Notes under the pieces: generated by a model | The model's database searches: none | The model's input: only the letters and a program-made list of their open reading frames with translations | Told to the model about the DNA's origin: nothing | Position numbers and translations under genes: made by a program | Assembly (NCBI GenBank): GCA_028023455.1 | Contig: JAQFVV010000049.1 | Location: 2,518,036-2,582,035 of the forward strand | Source: Epiperipatus broadwayi | Taxonomy: Eukaryota > Onychophora > Udeonychophora > Euonychophora > Peripatidae | DNA: 64,000 nt | Reading direction: 5' to 3' | In this document: positions 37,790-48,875 of the stretch, piece after piece | How the letters are laid out: every line of letters starts with the position of its first letter | Position numbering within the stretch: the stretch's first letter is position 1

Positions 37790-37960
37790 ACAAAGCAAAG
37801 TAATTAAAGATTTAATTGCTTAGGGAAATGACATGATGTTTCAGCACCACATTGACAAACTGAACTTTAATTCAAAAATCTTTATGATTCTTGAATCCAA
37901 CATTTTAATACTGAGTTAAGTAATATTTAATTGCACAGGAGGTTTTGAAATGTTCAAGTG
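37790..37960 (-). mobile_element. SINE-C copies (minus)
   Basis: AATTGCTTAGGGAAATGACA, ACTGAACTTTAATTCAAAAA and TCTTTATGATTCTTGAATCC are the complement of SINE-C tail, box-B region and head, followed by the start of a further unit. The layout is similar to the 18.8-19.1 kb array. Confidence 0.5.
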
Positions 37961-38049
37961 ATTAGTTAAAACCTTATCTCTCAATTCTATCACATGACAA
38001 GTATGCTAAAACATATGAGATTTTCATAAAATGTGATACAATGAGATGA

Positions 38050-38225
38050 TATATGGTTTAGTCCAACGTAAAAACAGAAGACTCTAAAGATAAAGAATCC
38101 AGAACCAATTCCCAGTTGGAGAAAAGTAAAAACAAATCTTTTGGTCAAGAAAATGGGAATGTTGTGCTTAACTTATTATTGTGGTGTTTAAATATCACTT
38201 AATGTCTCAATAAATTGTTTATTTT
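38050..38225 (+). mobile_element. Degenerate SINE fragment
   Basis: TGGTTTAGTCCAACG and AATCCAGAACCAATTCCCAG resemble a decayed tRNA head. GTGCTTAACTTATTATTGTG followed by TTTAAATATCACTTAATG resembles a SINE-C 3' half. Confidence 0.35.
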
Positions 38226-38804
38226 ATGTAGATGCTTTTCAAGAGTTAATCATATAACTCCCCTATAATAAATTTCAATACTATAATATGTATTAAAATA
38301 CACATTTCCACAGATTTAAAATGATTGCAAATATTTTTTCAAGTCTTGAATGAGATAAAATCTTTAGCTATGATGTAACTAGGCAACTGAGTTTTGGTTT
38401 AACATAAATCAAACAAATGCTATTGTTAAATGTTAAAGCCATGTGGTTCAGCTTGCTTTATCTATTTTAAATGGCCATTGCCTAATTATATCATAGTGAA
38501 AGTTTTATTCAGTTTAGCATTTGTTTGAAGATTTATTATGATGGCATTTTATTTACATCCTTTAATATTAAATAATGAATGTCTTTAGAAAAGTTTTAAA
38601 CTTTATTTAAATTTTTTAAATAGATTCACCTGTTAGTAATAGCACACAGGTTAGTATATGACACAACATTTTGAGTGGTGTTGTTTTTCTTTTATTTTGA
38701 GGTGTTTCAGGCCTGATAATGACAGTACTAGCTTTAATATACAAAAAAAAATCCTATTAAATTTCCAATGTTTATATATATAAAAATAAATAAATTAATG
38801 AAGT
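38226..38804. other. AT-rich non-coding DNA, no feature seen
   Basis: No supported feature. Words such as AGCATTTGTTTGAAG are unassigned. Confidence 0.45.
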
Positions 38805-39135
38805 ATATAATTGGAATCTTATGGAATAAAATTAATCTTCACATATGTGCTATTGATGCTAAATTTACATTCACTCATCCTTCAATAAGTGTTTTAAAAG
38901 TATAAGTGTAACACTTATGCTTAGAGTGTATTTTTATATAAACCAACCCTTATTGACTGTGTTTAAATCAGGATGTCAATAACAGTTGGTTTATATAAAA
39001 ATGGACTCTAAGCATAAGTGTTACATTTTTTTTATCTAATGAGCTTATGCTTTTAAAACACTTATTGACAGATGAGTGCACATAACTTTAACATCAATAG
39101 TAGATGTGTGAAGATTAATTTCCTTCCACAAGATT
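38805..39135. repeat. FB-E family foldback, about 330 bp
   Basis: The left arm starts GGAATCTTATGGAATAAAAT and carries AATAAGTGTTTTAAAAG, TAACACTTATGCTTAGAGTG and TTTTTATATAAACCAACC. The right arm contains the complements in mirror order, ending TTCCTTCCACAAGATTAC. The central loop is about 38957-38977. A related foldback lies at 44.7-45.1 kb. Confidence 0.8.
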
Positions 39136-39139
39136 ACAA

Positions 39140-39250
39140 ATATATATATATTGTTAAAAAAGATTGCCTTGACAACAGGTTGATATTGTTGATTGTTATT
39201 GATATTGAAATTGTCTAAGTGCTCATTGGTTTTAATGAATATATATATAC
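39140..39250 (+). repeat. DR-120 dispersed repeat copy
   Basis: AGATTGCCTTGACAACAGG, TTGTTGATTGTTATTGATAT, GTCTAAGTGCTCATTGG and TTTTAATGAATATATAT match the 21010 copy. The 5' portion is missing and the copy abuts the FB-E foldback. Confidence 0.7.
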
Positions 39251-39563
39251 TTAAAAATCAATAAATAATATGTGATTTGAAAAGAAGATGAAATATTTGA
39301 GCATAATTAAATGATGACATGAATGAGATATTTAATTAAAATTTAATGAAGATGACATCTTCTAAAATTACATATACATATCTTTGATAAATTTCATTCT
39401 GATCTTTATCTAAAAATACTGGAAGAACTTTCTTTGGATATATAAAAAAGTGGAGATTAGGACAGAAAAATAATGTCATCATATTAAAGTTTGATATTCC
39501 TTAATTTTTACTATGAGTTGACTGAACTAGGAAACAATTAGTTTTCCAATTAGTAATTAAATA

Positions 39564-39866
39564 CCATATAACCCTAAATGATCCATGCACTTTACTACTG
39601 TTACACAATGCTTTATTTACCACTCTCTTTTACAGTTTACAGTTTCAATTGCTCCAGCAATCTTTTTCAGAACTAATTTTTTTTTTCACTGCATTTTTTT
39701 TTTAATCACATACTTTTTAATTTTACATAAATGCCATGAAATCAAATAAAATTTAGTTCTGAAGAAGATTGCTGGGGCAATCAAAACTGTAAACTGTAAA
39801 AGAGAGTGGTAAATAAAGCATTGTGTAACAGTAGTAAAGTGCATGGATGATTTAGTGTTACATGGT
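39564..39866. repeat. Foldback with well-conserved arms, about 300 bp
   Basis: The arms 39564-39676 and 39753-39866 are reverse complements with only a handful of mismatches. An uninterrupted stretch runs from the ATCCATGCACTTTACTACTG block through TTACAGTTTACAGTTT. The loop is about 76 bp and T/A-rich. The high arm identity suggests recent origin or arm-to-arm conversion. Confidence 0.85.
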
Positions 39867-39989
39867 ATACATTTGGCAATGCAATAAGAAAGAGTAGTTA
39901 TAGTGATTAAATACTTTTACTTGCTAAGTAAAAATATGTATTACTTTTATAAAACAAAAAAATATTACAATTTAAGTTGTGAATATGTA

Positions 39990-40017
39990 ATAACATCTCT
40001 ACTGGGAGATGTTATTA
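39990..40017. repeat. Short perfect hairpin
   Basis: AATAACATCTC and GAGATGTTATT form a perfect 11-bp stem with a loop of about six bases. It may be a chance stem; no T run follows that would make it a terminator-like element. Confidence 0.5.
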
Positions 40018-40629
40018 AGTGAAATTGATTAATTAAAATATATTGGCAAGTAAAAATGACCAATCACTAATCAAAAATTACTAATTATATTCTACTATTC
40101 TGAAAGCTTATGGTAAAGGTCTAGTCATATCCAGTATTAATGGAGATATCACTCTTGTTTATCATTCTCATTTCCATTTTTTAAAAATATATATAATAAG
40201 AAATCAAGTCAACAGTTTTCTAATATTCTTATATAAAAATAAAAACAAAATGCATATGAAATATAGCAATTACATGAATGGCAAACTTGTACCTGCAGTG
40301 TAGCACCACCATCTATTGTCAGGCTTTATTTTGAAAATATAAATCTCTTTACATTTACTTTTCTGATTGTTATCTGAGAAATGATATTAACTAGGCAAAC
40401 ATCTATTTATATTCAGATATTAGCAAAATATTATTCAGTGTAATAAATATCACCTATCATATATGTAAATATTAATTAACCATGGGAATGATAATTTTTC
40501 CTCCATGTTGTTTATTTATCAGATTTCCTTTGGAAAGCTAACTCTGACAGTAGTCAGTAATGCATTGATATTGGGAATTACATATTATACATATGTTTTA
40601 ATTAATCTACACATATATTATAGCATTAG
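40018..40629. other. AT-rich non-coding DNA, no gene seen
   Basis: A CACCACCATCTATTGTCAGG word near 40305 recalls the FB-D core. Otherwise nothing is supported. Confidence 0.4.
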
Positions 40630-40970
40630 ACTCACTCTTTTTCTACTTCAGGGCCATATATTATAAGCTTGAATAATTAATGAGTACTGGTAATAGTGGC
40701 ATTGAAATGCAAAATTAAATTTAACCTGGGAGCATACAAATTTTTTTAAGCTTGCATCAAGTCATGTAAATATGATATCACCCAAAGTTAATTTAAAATA
40801 CAATTCCCATGCTTCTGCACTTCAATAATATATATCCAAACCACACTAATAAACACAAAATCCAGAAATCAGTTTAGGATGGAGATTTTAATGCAATAAC
40901 ATCTAATAATAAATTATTATTCAAATTTAATATAGGTGGCACTAGATTAAAAAGCGGCTCTTGTTTAGAA
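40630..40970. repeat. FB-D family foldback, about 330 bp
   Basis: The left arm (CTTTTTCTACTTCAGGGCC, ATATTATAAGCTTGAATAAT, ATGAGTACTGG) mirrors the right arm (ACATCTAATAATAAATTATT, AATATAGGTGGCACTAGAT). The core matches the foldbacks at 41815 and 19795. Confidence 0.6.
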
Positions 40971-41039
40971 ACTTTTGTTTAATTCATTTTAAAAATTGAT
41001 GGAAGCAGTAAGTTTAATTGATCAGCACAATTTTTTAAG

Positions 41040-41110
41040 CAATAAACTAAACCGAAAACAGGCAAATATGAGCAAGCATAGGAAATAGGGATCATGTGAT
41101 GTTTGGTGGT
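41040..41110 (+). repeat. HP-A tail-like fragment
   Basis: GCAAGCATAGGAAATAGGGA followed by TCATGTGATGTTTGGTGG matches the asymmetric HP-A tail at 44265-44305 and 53945-53982. No arm is visible upstream. Confidence 0.4.
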
Positions 41111-41222
41111 TTAAACTGAAAACAATGTGTAAAAATGTAAAATTAAACAATGAAAGAGAGATGTATATTATTACTTTAAATGATTCAGCATAATAAATCC
41201 AATATTTCTGTTATTATAAAAT

Positions 41223-41378
41223 ATAAATCACAATATAACAATATGACTATTGTATAAAACAGAGACACATTAAAATAATATAAAACACTATTGCCAAGCA
41301 CTTTCAATTCATTTGAATTCTTATCAAGGCTATATAATATTGTTTTATATAATAGTTGTATTGCTATATTGTGATTTA
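41223..41378. repeat. Foldback, about 155 bp
   Basis: AAATCACAATATAACAATAT on the left pairs with ATATTGCTATATTGTGATTT on the right. Inner arms pair around a centre at TTCAATTCATTTGAATTC (about 41307-41324). The 67-codon minus ORF over it is a by-product. Confidence 0.65.
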
Positions 41379-41814
41379 AACGATTCAATAAAGTTTCCTA
41401 TATACATTAGCTCTAAATATTGAAACCAAATAGATTGTGTAAAGGGAGTGGCAAACTATCACCAATAGTGATAGAATAGAACTTGCTTGTTGTAGTTCTT
41501 CATTATTTAATTATTTATTTTGAAATATTCATTTGCTGTTTTATAAAATAACATATTTAGTCCATCAGAGAATAGTGAGTCTAATAAAACCAGTATTTTC
41601 AGTCTCCTTTCTAATTTCTTTATCTCAATTTCTGTTTTTTTCTTACTTTACTGTTTAATTTATAGAACAAGATTTAGACATCTAGAGCATCTTAGGTCAC
41701 TAGCTATCTGTTTTAATTATGATAATAAAAATGTGTTTGTACAAATAAATTTCTATTCTTTATTTATATAATAATAATAACACATCACTAGAGACTTTAG
41801 CTTAAATAATATAT

Positions 41815-42200
41815 AGTAAAACAACAACAGCTTTTTTCAGCGCCATCTATAATAAGCTTGAGTAATTAATGATTACTAGATGATAGAGCATTTAATTTTC
41901 ATCCTCATTCTGTTTTATGTTTTTATCAATGAGGACCTGGAATCCAAAACCCAAGATTCGATACATATAACTGTTTAAAAAGATTAACTCCAGTTCAAAT
42001 CCTTAAAGTTTTTTAAATTTTAGGATGAACATGAATAGTAATGAGGAGATAAAGTGATTGTTAAATGTATAAGAAACTACATTATATCAAGCTTTAAATC
42101 CCAAGTCCTCATTAACAATGGCAAATATCACATCTAGTAATCACTGATTAATCAAACTTATTATAGATGGAATTAGAGTAAAAAAAAACTATTATTGTTT
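41815..42200. repeat. FB-D family foldback, about 380 bp
   Basis: The left arm runs CAGCGCCATCTATAATAAGC, TTGAGTAATTAATGATTACT, AGATGATAG, then ATCAATGAGGACCTGG. The right arm mirrors it: CCAAGTCCTCATTAACAATG, ATCACATCTAGTAATCAC, CTTATTATAGATGGAATTAG. The loop is near 41960-42090. A GATTCGATAC word is near-box-B-like but lies inside the loop. Confidence 0.7.
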
Positions 42201-43344
42201 TATTTATGTACACAGAAATTCTGACTGCAATATTGATTGCTTTCATTTCAAAAATATAATTCAATAGAAAGCTAAGGTAAGTTTTTCAAGTCTTTCTGAA
42301 AGAAAAGTTTGGATATAGAAGAACAACAAATAAGATATCAAATAAACAGATTATAGAAGTAACATGTGATAGATATGGACATATTTTTGTCCTATAAATT
42401 AGTGTAATCATCACAAAATTTGTCTCAGTTAACGTTTTGGATTTCTTTTTTCATATTCGTTTAGGAGTGACTTCGGAAATGTTATCATTTTAAAATATAT
42501 AATTGTATAGTTCAGTTGTGAGAGGGTTAAAATATTATTTTTCTCTTTACAATAAAGATAAAATTATTTAACAGATATGTAATTTTATTAAAGTTAATTA
42601 ATTACTTTATTTATAAGAATACTTTACAAAATATTTTCATCTTTAAAAAAAAAAAAAATAGGCGATATAATTACTTTATTGATAAACTTTTGAATCTGAA
42701 AATGTTTTGAATCTGAAAATGTTTTTAATTAAAATATTTTTCTTTCCTTTTTTTAATTTTTAAAATTTCTACTCATATTTTTCCTAACTTATTTGAGGCA
42801 TTCATTTTAAAACAAATCATAGGATTGATTTTTATCTTCTAATTTAAATAAGTGTCAAATTAGAAATCAAAAAGAGAAAGAAAACATCTGTTCTAACTTA
42901 CGCCAACGATGTTGTAGTTGTTTGATTTAAGATCTTAAATTAACCATAGAGGACCTTTGTTTTAGAAAATGGTATCTTTTAACATCTGAATAACAAGGGT
43001 TTTCATTGGGGGGTGGAAGACATTTAATCCACTACTAGCGACCAGACTAAATTATTGACTATACTCTTATTCCTCTGACAGAACTCTTTAGCTTCACTCT
43101 CATCATATTTTGGTTTAGCTAAGCATTGTGGGAGATAATGTAAGAATGGGATGTGGCTCAACCTTTTTCATTTAAAAGTGCTTTGAAATATATTTCATAT
43201 ATATCTATTTTTAATTCACCCTAACTAAAATGTAAAAAATAGATATAATTAAATTTCATTCGTTTTCTGTGTTTCTCTTTTTTGTAAATGCTTTGCCTTT
43301 TCTATCCTTTTAATTTGTTATTGCCGCATATTATGCTCTCATGC
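42201..43344. other. AT-rich non-coding DNA, no gene seen
   Basis: No SINE or foldback recognised. The stretch 42890-43150 is more complex (CCAACGATGTTGTAG, CTACTAGCGACCAGAC, GCATTGTGGGAG) and includes a six-base G run, but no coding frame is supported. Confidence 0.4.
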
Positions 43345-43455
43345 AATTTAGTTCAGTGACAGAGTGATGAGCTTAAGTGACTTCCATAGTTGGGCTCAAC
43401 TTATTATTTAGGTATTTGAAGATCACATGATTTTCCAAGCAACTAAACATACTAT
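43345..43455 (+). mobile_element. SINE-C copy
   Basis: TTCAGTGACAGAGTGATGAG (box A), TTGGGCTCAACTT (box-B-like) and the tail GATCACATGATTTTCCAAGC followed by AACTAAACAT. This is the most complete plus-strand member of the family. Confidence 0.6.
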
Positions 43456-43650
43456 TATTCTGTTTTTTAAAACTTTATAACGATGACATTTTACTTGCAA
43501 TTATATGTTAGACTATTTTCATCATCTAGAACTAATTATTAAATGTCTCTAGAAACATTTCAAACTTTATTTAAATTTTACAAATACTTTCAAAAGTCAG
43601 TAATAGTACATGGGTTAATATATACTCTCATGTCTTTTTGTTCTGTCCAG

Positions 43651-43775
43651 TAGGCTAGAAGTTAGAGCATATTTATGAATCTATAGATCCAAGTTTGATT
43701 TTTATGTTAATATTATCATTGATCACATCAGCAACACCTGAAGAAGCATGAATAGTCCAATTTATGGTATTTGGG
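43651..43775 (+). mobile_element. SINE-A copy
   Basis: TAGGCTAGAAGTTAGAGCAT (box A, 43651-43670) and CCAAGTTTGATTTTT (decayed box B, 43689-43703). The 3' body ATCACATCAGCAACACCTGA, AGAAGCATGAATAGTCCAA matches the copy at 10062-10200. Confidence 0.6.
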
Positions 43776-43839
43776 TACTAAACCTGCAACATAAGAAGAT
43801 AGGGGAGATACGGCCTAATCACACATCCCAACGAATGTG

Positions 43840-44310
43840 TGATGTTGCTATGATGTCACATTGAAAGAAATATCCCCAAATCAGTGAGGAGTTGGACCTG
43901 AGAGCACTGCAAATAGATCTTAGGATTTAAGGCAATCCTTTATGGTTATTAAAGAACCAAAGACACCAAAATGTATAGATGCTGAACTGAATTCATATCT
44001 ATATGACTATACAAGCGAAGAAACTTGGATTAAAAACCCTATTGAGTTTTCATTTTAAACTCATAGCTTTATAATTAACAAAATAGGTAAAAAGTGGGCT
44101 GCTATAGGATTGTATTAGATCACTACAAGCTAGAAACTAGTCTGGGGATTTTGGACACATAGGCACTAGATAAGGATTTTATGCAACTTAATTCATGAAT
44201 TACTAAGGTTTGCATTGGGTAATACTATTGTATGGAGAGTCTTGCCTCTATTTTGACAGCTTGTGTAAGTATAGGAAATGGTGAACATGTGATGTTTAGT
44301 GATTTAATAG
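43840..44310 (+). repeat. HP-A copy, degenerate
   Basis: It matches HP-A arm words (TCAGTGAGGAG, GAGAGCACTGC, GATCTTAGGA, AAAGACACCAAAATGTAT, AGAAACTAGTCTGGGGAT, GGCACTAGATAAGGATTTTA). It closes with TATGGAGAGTCTTGCC and the tail GACAGCTTGTGTAAGTATAG plus AACATGTGATGTTTAG. Arms are rearranged and diverged, and no clear target duplication was found. The 79-codon ORF at 44232-44471 begins in the element end. Confidence 0.65.
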
Positions 44311-44559
44311 AATACTTTAAACAATTCATTTTAAAATTAAAATCCAATATTTATAATATTAACAATCTATATAACTATTTGCCTCTCTTCTGGAAAGATC
44401 TATTTTATCAACAATGTAATTATATAATAAGTTCAGTATATTCACAAATAATGAATTTAAAATTGTTTTAATTTATAGAGAAATAAAATTGACATTTTTA
44501 TTTATCCATATTTTTATCACTTTGTTTTACTTCAAACACTTTAGATAAGATCAAATCTT

Positions 44560-44625
44560 TTTACTTAGGTTTGGCTATTTCAATTCTTCCCAGTCGTAGA
44601 AGTTTGTGTTCAAATCCCCTATAAT
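44560..44625 (+). mobile_element. Weak tRNA-like SINE head
   Basis: GGTTTGGCTATTTCAATTC and GTGTTCAAATCCCC resemble boxes A and B; the latter is a good match. No tail is visible because the FB-E direct repeat follows. Confidence 0.35.
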
Positions 44626-44628
44626 TAT

Positions 44629-45179
44629 TATTTAAATTATATAAATCTATAATTAAATGCTGAATATATATATATACATGTAATAATGCAAAGGAAATTA
44701 ACCATTCTGACAAGAGCTGTTGATTAATGTATACATTTCCACATATTCACACATCAGTAAGAGTTTTAAAAATACATGTTTAGAGCACATTCATATATAA
44801 TCCAAATTCTTACTGACTATGCTTATCTCCAAACTTGAACCTATTGTGTGCCTAATATTATAATTAACAATTTAATTGTACAAATTTAGTTCATATATCA
44901 CATGGAAGAGACAAAATATCTCATTTTTAATTACTTGTGATTATATGGACATTAATTTTGATACAAATAAATCTATAATTCGGTGATGATATATAAGGAT
45001 TAGCTTATATATGAATACACTCTAAACACAAGTGATTCACTTCTGTTTTTAAAGCTCTTACTGACAGGTGAGTGCACAGAGATTTGAACATTAATGAACA
45101 ACCCATGTTGGAAAAGTTTAATTTCCTTCTGTATTATTCTATTTAAATTATATAAACTTAATTTATAAATGCTGTATTT
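44629..45179. repeat. FB-E family foldback between long direct repeats
   Basis: Arms pair AAGGAAATTAACCATTCTG (44692) with the complement near 45113-45130, and ACATCAGTAAGAGTTTTAAA with CTCTTACTGACAGGTGAG. Outside the arms, 44629-44668 and 45140-45179 are imperfect direct repeats of about 38 bp starting TATTTAAATTATATAAA. The 79-codon minus ORF at 45000-45239 is not a gene. Confidence 0.7.
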
Positions 45180-45894
45180 TTCAGTAAGCATATATTTTAA
45201 ATAACAATCTTTTACTAAATTATAAATGATTAAAATCATTTATACTTGGTTAGAAATTATTATAATTTTTTATGTAGACTTGAAATTCTGTTGAAGATCA
45301 AGTACATATTATTTGTCTAAAGATTCGCAATGATGATATTTTATTTGTAATTATACAACATATTATTTCGATCATCTAAAATCAATTATAAAATGACTTT
45401 TAAAAAATTCGTACTTTATTTAAACTTTCAAACACATTCAACTATTAGAAAGAATCCACATATTAGTATATAACACATTTCAAATAACCTTCTTGTCCTT
45501 GCTACTTGCTTGATCAATGACAATTATGTGATAATTGCATGTTGGATCTTTAGATTCTTAAATAATGAATTTAAAAGGCATATAAGTTGAAAAAAATAAT
45601 CAACATTTAATTGAAAACTTTTTGATCTAGTTATATTCATCTTTTGCATTTGCTTAAGATAATTAAATCAAAGTGCAAACTATAAACTAGACTTATTGCA
45701 AAATAAAATTATTTGCTCTTTGCATATTTATTATTAAAAATTACTTTTCAAATATTTAAAATAATAAAAGCATCTTAAAGCAGTAAAATTATCATGAGAA
45801 ACAAAAAGTTTACAATTATGACTTTAATACAATAAATTAATAAAGAAAAATATTTTATTTTTAAGAATAAAATATATTTTATTTTTATAATTAC
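45180..45894. other. AT-rich non-coding DNA, no feature seen
   Basis: No supported feature before the HP-C target duplication. Confidence 0.5.
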
Positions 45895-45908
45895 ATTTCA
45901 AATTAAAG

Positions 45909-46116
45909 TTGTAATTATAAATTTTATTAAACGCTCACTATTATTTCAGTAATAGTTTTAACAAGGCTGTAAACCTTAGCAATGAGCGTCTGAAAAAATC
46001 GTCACTAGGGACCTCTTTTCTTCATAGCGTAAGCATGTGTTTTAAAGACCTACAGAGGTCCCTAGTGACGATTTTTTCAGACGCTCATTGCTAAGGTTTA
46101 CAGCCTTGTTAAAACT
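45909..46116 (+). mobile_element. HP-C element with perfect 66-bp inverted arms and 14-bp target duplication
   Basis: Arms 45951-46016 and 46054-46119 are exact reverse complements over 66 bp, separated by a 37-bp loop. The arm runs from AATAGTTTTAACAAGGCTG through AATGAGCGTCTG to CACTAGGGACCTCT. Exact 14-bp direct repeats ATTTCAAATTAAAG lie at 45895-45908 and 46117-46130; the last arm bases overlap the second repeat. An unpaired leader of about 42 bp (TTGTAATTATAAATTTTATT, AAACGCTCAC) precedes the palindrome and recurs at 62.23 kb, 24.18 kb and, more loosely, 28.24 kb. The element is GC-richer than its surroundings and shows no arm decay, so it is very young or under arm-homogenising constraint. 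Confidence 0.92.
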
Positions 46117-46130
46117 ATTTCAAATTAAAG

Positions 46131-46794
46131 AAAATGTCTTAAAAATTAAAAAAAAAATTTATATAAAAAAATCTCTTTTAAAAATATAATATAAACAACT
46201 GTCAAAACTTGGATGGTGGTACTTGTGCTTTAAAGTTGTTTTCTTTAATTATACATGCCATCTAAGAACAAAAATCATAACTAAATCATAGAATTATTAA
46301 TATTAAAATAAAAATGTTTAATGCAAAATTATAACAAGCCCTTCAAATCTAGACTGACTTCAAGCCACAACATATTAACATAGAAAGAATATTAAAGCTC
46401 TCACTAAACCACATCCTCTGATACAGTACTTTTTCACAAAATCTTAACCTGTACTACTAATATTTACAATAAGAGATATCAGTTGATTGTCAATTATCTG
46501 TTATAATTTATATGATGAACATCAAATTTTTGACAAAGATACTCATTATATTATAAAATTTAAATGGCATAGCAAAAAGCAATTATTTAACTAAATTTCA
46601 CTACATTTAAACTATTAACTCACAATGTCTACAATCAGTATGTGGGACTGGTTTAAATTATTAAATGCCTTAATTTCATATATTTTTTTAATTGAATAGG
46701 TATGCATCTCAGTATTTTCTTAGGTATGTCTCTATTTTGCAAAAATAAAATTAGTTTAAATTTATCCTACGTAGTATAAGTTTTTGAATATAAA
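46131..46794. other. AT-rich non-coding DNA, no feature seen
   Basis: No supported feature between the HP-C and HP-A insertions. Confidence 0.5.
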
Positions 46795-46807
46795 GATATC
46801 TCATACC

Positions 46808-48328
46808 TTCTAAACATCACATGATCACTATTTATTATGCTAGCACATTACTATTATTAAAACAGGAAAAACTCTCCATATAGTAGTGCCACTCAGTGCC
46901 AACCAGAATAATCAATGGATTCCAGAAGGCTTGTGCATAAATCCCTATCTAGTGCCTACTCATCCAATATCCCCAGACTAGCTTCTGGCTTGTGGCCTTC
47001 ATTAGTGAGAAGTTCTGGATCTGAGAGTACTGCACCTAGATCTTAGGAGCTAATGCAAACCTCCAGTAGCCACCTTTTATCTCCACTTAACTACAAAACT
47101 ATGAGAATAAAATTGAAAACACTATTTTCAATCTAAGCTCAATAGATATAATCATATGGGTTTGAAACTCAGTTCAGTACCCATACATTTTGGTGTCTTT
47201 GGCTCCTTAACAACCATAGCCATTATTATCCTATTAGGCAGGATTGGTGTTAAACCACTAAACATCATGTGATCACTATTTCTTACGCTAGCACATTACT
47301 GTTACTAAAATAGGCAAAACTCTCCATACTGTAGTGTCACTCAGTGACAACCAGAGTAATCAATGGATGCCAGATGGCTTGTGCATAAAATCCCTATCTA
47401 GTACCTACTCATTCAATATCCCCAGACTAGTTTCTGGCTTGTGGCCTTCTTTGTCAGTGAGGAGATTTGGTTTAACACCAATCCTGCATAATAGGATAGT
47501 GGTGGCTATGGTTGTTAAAGAGCCAAAGAGATGAAAATGTATGGGTCTGAACCCAGTTCATACCCATATAATAATATAAGCTATTGAGCTTAGATTAAAA
47601 ATATTACTGGGTTTTCAATTTTATTCTCATAGTTTTGTAGTTAAGTGGAGATAAAAGGTGGCTGCTTGAGGGTTGCAGTAGATTCTAAGATCTAAATGCA
47701 GTGCTCTCAGATCCAAAGCTCCTCACTGACAAAGGCCATAAGCCAGAAACTAGTCTGGGGATATTGGATGAGTACGCATTAGATGGGGATTTTATGCACA
47801 AGCCTTCTGGCATCCATTGATTACTCTGGTTGGCACGGAATGACACTATGGTATGGAGAGTTTTGCCCGTTTTAATAACAATAATGTGCTAGCATACAAA
47901 ATAGTGATCATGCAATGTTTAGTGGTTTAACACCAATCCTGCCTAATAGGATAGTGATGGCTATGGTTGTTAAAGAGCCAAAGACACCAAAATGTATGGG
48001 TACTGAACTGGGTTCAGACCCATATGACTATATAAGTTATTGATCTTAGATTGAAAATATTATTGTGTTTCAATTTTATTCTCATAGTTTTGTAGTTAAG
48101 TGAAGATAAAGGGTGGTTGCTGGAGGGTTGCATTAGATCATAAGATCTAGGTACAGTGCTCTCAGATCCAAAGCTCCTCACTGATAAAGGCCACAAGCCA
48201 GAAACTAGTCTGGGGATATTGGATGAGTAGGCACTAAATAGAGATTTTATGCACAAGCCTTCTGGAATCCATTGATTACTCTGGTTGGCACTGAGTGGCA
48301 CTACTGTATGGAGAGTTTTGCTTGTTTT
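46808..48328 (-). mobile_element. HP-A element, 1.5-kb nested palindrome (L-L-R-R) with 13-bp target duplication
   Basis: Direct repeats GATATCTCATACC (46795-46807) and GATATCCCATACC (48329-48341) flank it, with one mismatch. Two plus-oriented units follow one another (46808-47257, then a shortened 47258-47470). Two minus-oriented units then run 47471-47918 and 47919-48328. Unit 1 pairs with unit 4 and unit 2 with the end of unit 3, leaving a loop of about 230 bp. Each unit carries AACTCTCCATA, AATCAATGGAT, CCCCAGACTAG and CTCAGTTCAGTACCCATAC-like blocks. Only the left end carries the tail AAACATCACATGATCAC. ORFs at 47334-47534 and 48014-48349 are the shared HP-A reading frame. Confidence 0.9.
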
Positions 48329-48341
48329 GATATCCCATACC

Positions 48342-48875
48342 ACTTGCAATCTAAATGGGAGTAAAAAAAATTCATGTTTTGCAAATTATTGCAATTTTTT
48401 TTTTACTTTTTAGAGACAAATATAATACTCAATGCAACTAATATTTACAATAATTAAAAGCAAATTAATTTCTTTATAATAAATGAATACAAGAAAAAAA
48501 TCAGTTGATTTCAGTTAAAAGCTATTTAACAAAAATAATTTTATTTCTCAATTTTTATGATTTTATAGCTATATTTTAAAAATTTTTTAATACAAATATT
48601 TTAATATCTATTGTAAATAATGCTTGCAATTATAAAAACATTTGTTATGATGTTCTCAGGGGAGCAATGTGAGATATCACTTGTTGTATTTATGTGACAA
48701 AACTACATCATAATTATTGCAGGGCAACATTTCTACTAAATAGAACTCTATTTCAGTTAGCAGAAACACTTTAAAAGTAAGACATCAATTATAAATTGAG
48801 CAGAATGGTTTGTGTAATCATCATAAAACTTATCACTAATATATTACTTTCCCTTTCTTTTTTGGACTTGGTTAG
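48342..48875. other. AT-rich non-coding DNA
   Basis: No repeat family is recognised. The final 40 bases include a pyrimidine stretch (TTTCCCTTTCTTTTTT at 48848-48863) that could serve as a splice acceptor tract for the candidate exon that follows. Confidence 0.4.

Noticed and set aside
39990-40017. Rho-independent terminator
   Set aside because: The hairpin has no T run after it, and the eukaryotic context makes the call meaningless.
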